Of a stretch of DNA of 34,161 nt, positions 27,656-34,161 are shown in pieces. Under the pieces are notes generated by a model that was not told the origin of the DNA, did not search any database, and saw nothing but the letters and a program-made list of their open reading frames with translations. The translations under genes were made by a program, and so were the position numbers. Numbering within the stretch: position 1 is the first letter of the stretch; every line of letters starts with the position of its first letter. The stretch lies in assembly GCA_003577105.1 (NCBI GenBank), contig QEUQ01000026.1, positions 1-34,161 on the forward strand, given 5' to 3'. The DNA comes from Acidobacteriota bacterium (GTDB lineage Bacteria; Actinomycetota; Acidimicrobiia; ATN3).

Positions 27656-28789
27656 GCCGATAGTCCGGCGCCCCTGCCTAATGATGTGCGCGTCGAGGCC
27701 GTTTGTGAGGTAGCAAAACGAGATCCCGGAGTCCGGATCAGCCCATGCAATCTGACCACCGGCACCATCATGACCAAAGGTCCGCGGTGACAGGTTGTGA
27801 CCGAACCCCCGGAACTGAGCCTCGGGCGGCTCCCCGGCGACCATGAGCCCGCGGCTGCGATGAGCAGGTATTCCACGTATAGGATCCGGCAATTCGTTGA
27901 TCGGCTCTTTCCCCTCGTCGAGCACGCGCGGATCCCAGATCTCAGACGCGTTGCGCAGCATCTCCTGGTAGTAAAGGGCAATGTCTGCAGCGGTTGAAAT
28001 CCCGCCACCTCCCGGTGCGCCAATTGCTCTCGCAGCTGGTTCATTGAAGGCCATCAATGCCTCGTCGGTTACCTCGCCGCGAACCTCTTCGAGATCGATC
28101 GCAACTCCAAATACCTCTTTGACCTCCTCGGGGGTGGGCAGCTCACCCACAATCGCGAGGTCGTTAATGTCGCCTTGCCGGTCTTCTGGCTCACCAAGCC
28201 GAAAGGCGCTCAGGCCAAGGGGATCAAAGATCCGCTCGGTGATGAAATCGCTGAGGTCGGACCCCGAGACGCGAGTCACGATCTCCCCGAGAACCCAGTG
28301 CGCCGAGAGTGGGTGATACTCAAAGCGCGTGCCAGGCTCCCAGTTCAGGCGCCACTTGCCGAAGCACTCGATCCGCCCCTCGCGCGTACTCGCGACATCG
28401 AGATTCATTGGAGCCTGAGGAAATCCGCTCGTATGGGTGAGCAGCTGCTCGACCGTGATGTTCTCTTTGCCGTTGGTTGCAAATTCCGGGATGAAGTCCG
28501 CGACCTTGTCGCCCCACGCGATCTTGTTCTCACCGACAAGGATCCATATGGCGCCCGCAACGACGCCCTTGGTCATCGAGAAGATGATGTAGCGGCTCCC
28601 CGGCTCCGCGTCGCCCAAAGTCTCGAAAGCGACGAGCTTGCCCTCGCGTGCCAACGCCAGCTGGCACGACGGCAAGAGCCCGCTCTCAATTTCCCTGTGT
28701 GCCCGCTCGATGAGTTCCCTGAGTCGGTCAGAGCTGACTCCGACCGACTCCGGTTCAGCGATGTCGTAGGTTCTCGTCTCGCTTGACAC
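27626..28789 (-). CDS. Serine hydrolase, beta-lactamase/class C esterase family
   Basis: The 387-residue protein has the catalytic FSMTKGVVAGA, with SMTK at 71-74. The second motif is TRFEYHPLSAHW, with Tyr in place of the YxN start. A HDGAGGQIAWADP block near the C-terminus stands in for the KTG/HxG box. ENITVEQLLTHTSGFPQ is typical of class C-type esterases and EstB-like enzymes rather than true beta-lactamases. There is no signal peptide. GTG 28789 follows AAGG by about 9 nt and lies 5 nt after the molybdoenzyme alpha stop, so it is probably in that operon. An esterase in the same degradation pathway is a fair inference. Confidence 0.85.
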   Translation of the reverse strand: MSSETRTYDIAEPESVGVSSDRLRELIERAHREIESGLLPSCQLALAREGKLVAFETLGDAEPGSRYIIFSMTKGVVAGAIWILVGENKIAWGDKVADFIPEFATNGKENITVEQLLTHTSGFPQAPMNLDVASTREGRIECFGKWRLNWEPGTRFEYHPLSAHWVLGEIVTRVSGSDLSDFITERIFDPLGLSAFRLGEPEDRQGDINDLAIVGELPTPEEVKEVFGVAIDLEEVRGEVTDEALMAFNEPAARAIGAPGGGGISTAADIALYYQEMLRNASEIWDPRVLDEGKEPINELPDPIRGIPAHRSRGLMVAGEPPEAQFRGFGHNLSPRTFGHDGAGGQIAWADPDSGISFCYLTNGLDAHIIRQGRRTIGLSSRAAVCA

Positions 28790-28794
28790 GGCGA

Positions 28795-31575
28795 CTACGC
28801 CTTCTCGATGCCTACGCGGGTATTGCGCATTACCGGGCATGGCTGCCATTCGGTCGCCCAATACTTGAAGTGTCCGTAGCCGCCTGCCAGATGAAGCCAC
28901 TTGATCATGCCGGGTTCTGCGTCGTTGGGACCCGCCCAGTCGGGGAACTGGTAGTTGTCGAAACCGTTGTACATGACAACCTGGCCCGGGCACGCCCCTG
29001 AGGAGATCTTGACCCGCACCTTGAACTCGCCGGCGTCGTTGAAGACCCTGACGAGGTCGTGGTCTTCGATGCCGAGCTTCTCGGCGTCGTGATCGTTGAC
29101 CACAACGTGAGGCTCACCACGGTGCGTCTCGAGCATCAGGTCGTTCGCTGTGTTGAGCGAGTGAATGCTCCAGCGGTTGTGACCGCTTGACACCTGAAAC
29201 GGGTAGTCGCCACCGATGCCAGGTGGCTCCTTATGGATCGGCAAGTGCTCGTCGGCCTCGATGAACCAGTCGTGGTCAATGAGGAACTGAGATCTGCGGC
29301 ACAGCGTCGGGTATGGCTCACCCTCTTCGACGTGCTTGCGGAATGGCACAAAGGTCTCATCTGGCTGAGGATCTGTTGCCTGTGCGACCGCCCGAGCCGA
29401 GAGTCCAAGACCTTGCCAACGATAGAAGCCCTTCTCCCTTAGGTCTTCGAGGCTCGCGTTCTCCGGGATCGTCCCGACCATTGCAGTGTCGCGGAGCATC
29501 TCGTCAAAGATGACCTCCTGATCGAGCCACTCACCCGAAGAGGTGAATGTCTCGTGCAAAGTCTTGGGGTCGTAAGTGCGGTTGCGCGAATCCTTATAGG
29601 GCTCAACTCCGCGTTCCTTGGCCCGCTCCTCAACCTTCTCGGCGATCCGCCGAAAGATCTCCCACTCCTGAAGCGCCTCGCCAGGCGGATCTACCGCCTT
29701 GTCACAGAAGGTCAAGTTCATGACGTGGCTCGAGGGAATCCCAAATCCGAGCTTCTCGTACTGCTGAGCTGCCGGAAGGACGATGTCTGAGTGAAGTGCC
29801 GTGGCGCTCATCCTCACATCGATCGTCACGATCTTCTTGAGCTGCGGCCACAGGTGCTCGAGCAGGCGCTTCGAGCCGCCTCGAGTCCGGCGCAACACGT
29901 TGCCACCACACTCGATCAAAACCCTGGGTGGCGAGTCCTCGTGAGGAACATCGGCGCCTCGCCACCAACCCTTCTCGACGGCCTCGTTGAAGTACTCCTC
30001 GAAGGGGCGCTTCATGGAGGGATCGTGCCAGTCAGCGTTGTCCCAGGCTTCCTTGTAGCCGGCGAAGCGATACCAGAAGAAGACAGGCGGCACGAAGCCC
30101 ATCGGCTCTGAATTTCGCGACTGCTCGACCGAGACAATCTTGCGGGTAAGGGTCGGATCGTTTTGCAGAGTCATCTGCATCATGGCCTCGGCCATATCGA
30201 GCATGTTTCCAGTGAGCTCCGGACCACGCTTGCTCTTGAGGAAGAAAGCGAGCATTCCGTCCAAGAATCCGCTCCCCCACGAGCGCATACCCGTGCCGTG
30301 CTTACCCCAGTTTCCCGTGAGAGCCAGAAGCAGGATTTGCGAACGCTCGATCAAGTCACCGTGATAGTGCTTTGAAGCGTTGTTGAGCGATCCGAGAATA
30401 TTTGTCCGCTTGGTCGCAATCTTGCGGGCGAGCGAGCGAATCGCATCTGCATCGATCCCGCAAATCTCCGCTGCCTTCTCGGGTTCGTAGTCCTCTAGCC
30501 GCTCCCGCATAAGCGAGAAGACAGTCGTCACCTCAACAGGGCCGTCTTTCGTATCGACAGTGAACGGGCCTTCGAGGGCCGGCTCGACGTCACCCCAGAA
30601 CAGCGTGCCGCGAGGTGCGAGAACTGCTTGACCGCTGCGCGCATCCCACGCATAGAACTGGCGCGATGAACCCTCTTCGGTGACGTCGCTCTCGCGCAGG
30701 TACTTGTTGGTCTTGGTATTGACCAGCAAAGCCAGATCGGTCTGTTCTGTGGCGAACTTCTCGTCGATTAGTCCTTCGTCAATCACGACCTTGCACATCG
30801 AAAGCGCGAAAGCAGCGTCTGACCCAGGGCGCACGGGCATGTGGTAATCGGCATGTGACGCCGACGGCCCTACGTCGGGTGCAATGTTGATGACCTCGCA
30901 CCCGTGATATCGAGCCTCCGATATGAAGTGGTAATGAGGGATCCTGTTGTAGACGGGGTTTCCGAACCAGATGAGGAAGATCTCTGAATGGAACCAGTCA
31001 TCAATTGAGCTGACGGGGTCAAAAGTCCCCCAGGTCATGTAGAGGCCGGCTGAGAAGTCGTTCATTTCGGCGTTCAGGTCAAGGGTTATGCCCCCTAGAT
31101 TGCCCATGAACTTGCCACGCCCCACCAGCGCGAGGGGGCCGATATTGCAGCCAGATGGCGCAACGATCGACTCGGGGCCGACCTCTTCAATTGCGTCGAG
31201 AATCGAATCGGCGACCTCAGTCGTCGCTTCATCCCAAGAAATCTCTTCCCACTTGCCGTCGCCCCTCTCGCCCACACGGCGAAGCGGGTGGAGCACCCGC
31301 TCATCGGCCGAGAGCAAGCGGGTCCATCCGGCGCCCTTCTGACAGCCCATGGGGTTCATGTCGGGGACGCCTTCTTGCACGGTCTTGAATGCGCCGGCAG
31401 GCTCTTCCCGCACAACTTGGCCGTCTTTCACATAGACCCGCAGAGGGCAATTGCCCGGGTAGCAGTCGATGCAATGCGAGGCCCAATAGACCTCATCCCA
31501 CTTCCACATGTCGTGGTAGCGCTTGCTCACTCCGGGGTTGGAGGTTGTCTCGGTCTTCGTCACGTCAGCGGCCAC
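28795..31575 (-). CDS. Type II DMSO reductase family molybdoenzyme, catalytic alpha subunit
   Basis: The protein has 926 residues. Near the N-terminus His34, Cys38, Cys43 (in SHCIDCYPGNCPLRVYVKDG) and Cys78 (NPMGCQKGAG) fit the FS0 [4Fe-4S] site of type II enzymes. LNAEMNDFSAGLYMTWG supplies Asp173, the expected Mo ligand in place of Cys or Ser. Blocks LIWFGNPVYNRIPHYHF, VNINIAPD-like text (EVINIAPDVGPSASHAD) and the C-terminal molydopterin-binding VSSGHNRWSIHS complete the enzyme. Relatives hydroxylate hydrocarbons (ethylbenzene, steroid side chains) or reduce selenate, chlorate or nitrate. No twin-arginine leader is present, and GTG 31575 has a strong AGGAGA site. The substrate is unknown. 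Confidence 0.93.
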   Translation of the reverse strand: MAADVTKTETTSNPGVSKRYHDMWKWDEVYWASHCIDCYPGNCPLRVYVKDGQVVREEPAGAFKTVQEGVPDMNPMGCQKGAGWTRLLSADERVLHPLRRVGERGDGKWEEISWDEATTEVADSILDAIEEVGPESIVAPSGCNIGPLALVGRGKFMGNLGGITLDLNAEMNDFSAGLYMTWGTFDPVSSIDDWFHSEIFLIWFGNPVYNRIPHYHFISEARYHGCEVINIAPDVGPSASHADYHMPVRPGSDAAFALSMCKVVIDEGLIDEKFATEQTDLALLVNTKTNKYLRESDVTEEGSSRQFYAWDARSGQAVLAPRGTLFWGDVEPALEGPFTVDTKDGPVEVTTVFSLMRERLEDYEPEKAAEICGIDADAIRSLARKIATKRTNILGSLNNASKHYHGDLIERSQILLLALTGNWGKHGTGMRSWGSGFLDGMLAFFLKSKRGPELTGNMLDMAEAMMQMTLQNDPTLTRKIVSVEQSRNSEPMGFVPPVFFWYRFAGYKEAWDNADWHDPSMKRPFEEYFNEAVEKGWWRGADVPHEDSPPRVLIECGGNVLRRTRGGSKRLLEHLWPQLKKIVTIDVRMSATALHSDIVLPAAQQYEKLGFGIPSSHVMNLTFCDKAVDPPGEALQEWEIFRRIAEKVEERAKERGVEPYKDSRNRTYDPKTLHETFTSSGEWLDQEVIFDEMLRDTAMVGTIPENASLEDLREKGFYRWQGLGLSARAVAQATDPQPDETFVPFRKHVEEGEPYPTLCRRSQFLIDHDWFIEADEHLPIHKEPPGIGGDYPFQVSSGHNRWSIHSLNTANDLMLETHRGEPHVVVNDHDAEKLGIEDHDLVRVFNDAGEFKVRVKISSGACPGQVVMYNGFDNYQFPDWAGPNDAEPGMIKWLHLAGGYGHFKYWATEWQPCPVMRNTRVGIEKA

Positions 31576-31604
31576 GGGTTCTCTCCTGTCTTGGCGAATC
31601 GAGT

Positions 31605-32636
31605 TCAGTCCCAGGTGATGTCGATTGGATCTCTCGTGAAATCAGGGAACAGGTCTTGCCAGTTATAAGCGATGAGCAGGTCCATCAGGCCCGAGGCCTC
31701 ACCGCTTCTGGCCTTCTCAACCTCGGTCTTCAACGTGTCGATCGCGTCGTGGACTCCTGGCCCGAACTGCGATTCAAGATGCTCAGGAGGGATGCGCGAT
31801 CCGGCCTCGTTGACGCTCCCGTCTTCATTGAACGGAGCGGGAGCGAGGGGCGGAATGTAATAGACGTTTGGAAGAGTCTCGTACTCGGGATGAAGCGGGA
31901 GCGCCACCTTCCACTCGTTGACGAGTTTGTGAATCGGGCCATCTTCGTCATCTAGGTAACCCACAAACACCAGGCGCCCCGGACACTGCCTGGCACATGC
32001 AGGCGCCACCCCCTGCTCCAAGCGGGGAATGCAGCCTATGCAGTGCTGACTGATTTTCAACTCATAGTTGAAGTAGATCTTCTTGTACGGACAAGCCTCT
32101 GCACAGAACTGATAGCCGCGGCAACGGTCTTCGTCTCTGACGACAATCCCGTCAGATGAGCGCTTGGCCATTGCCCCCCTTGGGCACGCGTCAACACAGG
32201 CCGCGTGAGTGCAGAAGTTGCAGAGCCTCGGCATGTAGTAGAAGTAGGAGTTGGGGTACTCCCCCGCACCCTGGTCTTCATCCCAATTTGGTCCCCATTG
32301 CGGCTGCTCCCCGGCTACTCGCAGCGGTTTGTGCTCCGGATTGCCATCGAAGAAGACCTCCGAGTGGTTGAACTTCCATCCGCCGCCGAAATCTTCTCTT
32401 GACGGGGCGATGCCGCGGACCGGTATTGAGTCCTTGTACCCGCCGCCCATTTCTTCGTAGTCCTTTGGGGTTCCACGACCGGGCATGGTGTTGACAGTGC
32501 ACCACCACTGGTAGTCGGTCCCCTCGTCTTTGCACCAGAGCGACTTACACGCGACGGCGCACGTCTGGCACCCGATGCACTTGTTGAGATCGAGAACCAT
32601 TGCGATCTGGCGTGTGCCAGTGGTCGAAGCGCTCAC
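31605..32636 (-). CDS. Molybdoenzyme iron-sulfur beta subunit (four Fe-S clusters)
   Basis: The 343-residue protein has four cysteine groups: Cys20/23/26/30 (CIGCQTCAVAC), Cys139/142/147/151 (CNFCTHAACVDACP), Cys172/178/182 with Tyr175 (CRGYQFCAEACPYKKI) and Cys199/202/214/218 (CIGCIPRLEQGVAPACARQCP). The third group lacks one cysteine, as in NarH/EbdB-type subunits that hold a [3Fe-4S] cluster. It passes electrons between the alpha-subunit Mo site and the gamma heme. GTG 32636 makes a GTGA overlap with the gamma stop. The in-frame extension to 32771 lies within the gamma gene and is not translated from a visible site. Confidence 0.95.
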   Translation of the reverse strand: MSASTTGTRQIAMVLDLNKCIGCQTCAVACKSLWCKDEGTDYQWWCTVNTMPGRGTPKDYEEMGGGYKDSIPVRGIAPSREDFGGGWKFNHSEVFFDGNPEHKPLRVAGEQPQWGPNWDEDQGAGEYPNSYFYYMPRLCNFCTHAACVDACPRGAMAKRSSDGIVVRDEDRCRGYQFCAEACPYKKIYFNYELKISQHCIGCIPRLEQGVAPACARQCPGRLVFVGYLDDEDGPIHKLVNEWKVALPLHPEYETLPNVYYIPPLAPAPFNEDGSVNEAGSRIPPEHLESQFGPGVHDAIDTLKTEVEKARSGEASGLMDLLIAYNWQDLFPDFTRDPIDITWD

Positions 32637-33247
32637 TGCGCATCCTCCAAGTTCTGCCAAGAGCCGGTAACGGATTTCAGTCCGCCCCTCTGGCCCGCGC
32701 CTCCCTCCCAGACGGCAACGGCAGCCTTTCCGGGCACATCGCCGCCTTGGTTGCGAAAGACCACCATCCACTTGCCATCGTCATACGCCGACTTCGCCGA
32801 CAGGCCACCGCCATCGGCTCGCTCGACGCTGCCGAGGCCGGTCGCTGTGAGCGCCTGGCACTCCCCATCTAGATCTGGGCGCCAATACCAGAGATTGACT
32901 GGCTGATCGGGACTGCCCATCTCCTGCAGCGGAGCGTCGCCTGACGCCGGGAACATGACGGCCGCTGCGTCGGGAAACTTCCGCTCACCGTACGCGATAT
33001 CTGGATCACCGTCAGGCCACGAGAGGCGGAGCATGAAATCTCCGCCAGATGACCGAACGGCGATTACGTCGACCTCCGACGCGCCCGTCGGGGCGCCGCT
33101 TTGGTACGCCGCCGCAACATATCGAGAGGGCTGGCCATCAACCGGTGCCGGCTCGAGCGCCAACGTTTCGCCTGATAGGCCTTGCCAGGCCTGGCCTTTC
33201 GGGTCCTCAAGCGATTCGGAAGATTCGCCCGAATCAATGACTTTCAT
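32633..33247 (-). CDS. Heme b gamma subunit of the molybdoenzyme (EbdC/DdhC-like)
   Basis: The protein has 204 residues. FPDAAAVMFPASG holds Met98 and GLKSVTGSWQNL holds Lys191. These match the Met/Lys axial heme ligands of ethylbenzene and dimethylsulfide dehydrogenase gamma subunits. VNLWYWRPD and GKWMVVFRNQGG also fit that family. There is no signal peptide: the N-terminus is MKVIDSGESSESLEDPKG. Known family members are exported. ATG 33247 has AAGGGGG upstream. It is first in the gamma-beta-alpha order and overlaps beta by 4 nt. Confidence 0.87.
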   Translation of the reverse strand: MKVIDSGESSESLEDPKGQAWQGLSGETLALEPAPVDGQPSRYVAAAYQSGAPTGASEVDVIAVRSSGGDFMLRLSWPDGDPDIAYGERKFPDAAAVMFPASGDAPLQEMGSPDQPVNLWYWRPDLDGECQALTATGLGSVERADGGGLSAKSAYDDGKWMVVFRNQGGDVPGKAAVAVWEGGAGQRGGLKSVTGSWQNLEDAQ

Positions 33248-33278
33248 ACCGACCCCCTTGAGTGGGAATGCCTGTGAA

Positions 33279-33306
33279 CATATAGAGGATGCGAACCCCA
33301 GGCCAA
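33279..33306 (-). promoter_or_regulatory. Candidate promoter of the gamma-beta-alpha molybdoenzyme operon
   Basis: On the minus strand TTGGCC (33306-33301) and TATATG (33284-33279) are 16 nt apart. They lie in the 85-nt gap after the CocE-like gene. Initiation would fall near 33272, leaving a leader of about 25 nt with the AAGGGGG site. Co-transcription from the upstream gene remains possible. Confidence 0.4.
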
Positions 33307-33332
33307 AAGCAAGAGACCGCCGTCGGGCGCGC

Positions 33333-34161
33333 CTAGAAGTTTCTAATCGGCCGGGCAGGGCGCGCCGGCTGGCCTCGCAACGCGTCTTCCGCCGGATGAT
33401 CCTCGGGGTGGTCGGCGCCTTCGGGCCAGACCGGCAGGACGAGCGCAGATCCTCGAGTGCCGCCTCTGCCGACTTCGTGGGTAGCTCCAGCAGTTACTGG
33501 ATTCTCGAAATTCCACAAGGGCATATCCCGCCCCGGAGTCGAGATGGTCACTCGAAGGCGTGACCCCTTCCGGAAGACGTGAGCAACAGGCATGAACGGA
33601 ATTCGCGCCCTGTACCACTCGCCAGGCACGAGCTCGCGCCGATCCTCGGGGGCAAATGTGTAGTCGACTCGCAGCTCATCGGAGCGCTCGGGATCTTCGG
33701 CCCCATGGACGATCCGGTGCCATCCGCACTGAACGCGCACCTCGTTGCCGTCGGGCCTCACCTCAGTGAGGGTTGCCTGAACCGCGACGTCTGTCGTTCC
33801 TGCTCGCAACCACAAGTCCACATGGCCCTGACCAGCAACGACTAGCGCCTCAGACAGAGTGGTCTCGTAGGCGGCTGTGTTCTCGTCCGCGAAATAGGAC
33901 CACTCAACCGGGACCGTGGGCTCGATGAATGCGTCGAAGACCTCGGTCTGCGCGTAGCGGACGTCGCCAGCATCGACGTCGTCTTCGTAGCGGTCGGAGC
34001 CCTCCTCTGTCGGACACTCTGAATTCAACGAGCCTTCTGCCCCGAACCACCAGCGACGAGCTTCGACCTCGGGGGGCGGGAATGAGACCGCTGTCGCCTC
34101 ATAGCGATGCCCTGGCGCACCTGGCGTCTCGTTCGCTGTACCAGATTCAAAGAGGATTCGC
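33333..34161 (-). CDS. CocE/NonD (X-Pro dipeptidyl-peptidase type) hydrolase, C-terminal part
   Basis: The frame is open from the right edge to the stop at 33333 and gives 275 residues. RRWWFGAEGSLNSECPTEEG and later RIPFMPVAHVFRKGSRLRVTISTPGRDMP belong to the PepX_C jelly-roll domain that ends CocE, alpha-amino-acid ester hydrolases and X-Pro peptidases. The catalytic alpha/beta-hydrolase domain would lie right of the window. A start at TTG 34028 is spurious because the family similarity continues upstream. It precedes the molybdoenzyme genes on the same strand, so an ester or amide hydrolase in the same pathway is plausible. Confidence 0.82.
   Translation of the reverse strand, partial: RILFESGTANETPGAPGHRYEATAVSFPPPEVEARRWWFGAEGSLNSECPTEEGSDRYEDDVDAGDVRYAQTEVFDAFIEPTVPVEWSYFADENTAAYETTLSEALVVAGQGHVDLWLRAGTTDVAVQATLTEVRPDGNEVRVQCGWHRIVHGAEDPERSDELRVDYTFAPEDRRELVPGEWYRARIPFMPVAHVFRKGSRLRVTISTPGRDMPLWNFENPVTAGATHEVGRGGTRGSALVLPVWPEGADHPEDHPAEDALRGQPARPARPIRNF

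Noticed and set aside
27626-28789. Antibiotic-resistance beta-lactamase
   Set aside because: The SMTK motif is in class C esterase-like context, there is no signal peptide, and it lies in a metabolic operon.
32637-32771. 45-codon N-terminal extension of the beta subunit
   Set aside because: The extension is the gamma gene read in another frame, and GTG 32636 makes a standard GTGA overlap.
33308-33325. GC-rich inverted repeat after the CocE-like gene as a terminator
   Set aside because: The stem is only about 4 bp (CGCC/GGCG) and the following T-rich stretch is interrupted, so I did not call it.

Overview
The window looks like chromosome of a high-GC, probably actinobacterial organism. The strongest taxonomic clue is the minus-strand order mec – cysO – cysM – murI – MBL hydrolase – rph – rdgB (14978 down to 10115). 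This is the M. tuberculosis Rv1334–Rv1341 order without the rhomboid gene. GTG and TTG starts, 4-nt GTGA overlaps and likely leaderless promoters fit the same assignment. I cannot place it below phylum level; a non-mycobacterial lineage such as Thermoleophilia or Acidimicrobiia is only a guess. I see no phage, IS, CRISPR or integrase signatures.

Layout. 1-600: the end of a cation/proton antiporter RCK (TrkA-N) domain, then tRNA-Arg(TCT) and tRNA-His(GTG). 587-2245 (-): a membrane-anchored arabinofuranosidase-like glycoside hydrolase. 2344-4752 (+): a three-gene unit of a CrtC/AttH-like protein, an APH-fold kinase and a DUF6285-like small protein, resembling the LvaA/LvaB hydroxyacyl-CoA kinase pair. 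4754-5494 (-): a methyltransferase. 5677-9975 (+): tRNA-Lys(CTT), a 1159-residue GT8-like/GT4/methyltransferase fusion and a coupled methyltransferase. 10032: tRNA-Leu(TAG).

10115-17004 (-): a tightly packed likely operon, GH1 beta-glucosidase – zinc-ribbon membrane protein – Mec – CysO – CysM – MurI – MBL hydrolase – RNase PH – RdgB. The Mec/CysO/CysM trio is the sulfur-carrier-protein route to cysteine. The later genes serve peptidoglycan precursor supply, 3' RNA trimming and nucleotide-pool cleaning. A prolyl-oligopeptidase-family peptidase diverges from GH1.

19006-24400 (-): two multi-PAS c-di-GMP enzymes, one GGDEF+EAL and one GGDEF only. They are followed on the plus strand by PPK2, an orphan membrane histidine kinase and a methyltransferase whose 5' end looks frameshifted. 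Each of these three plus-strand genes is preceded by the same CTAGACTC element 7-8 nt before a start codon, which I read as leaderless promoters.

27626-34161 (-): an operon for a complete type II DMSO-reductase-family molybdoenzyme in the order gamma, beta, alpha (heme b, four Fe-S, Mo-bisMGD). It is flanked by a CocE/PepX-type hydrolase upstream and a serine beta-lactamase-fold esterase downstream. None of the three subunits carries a visible export signal, unlike most ethylbenzene-dehydrogenase-type relatives. This is the most promising candidate here for something new.
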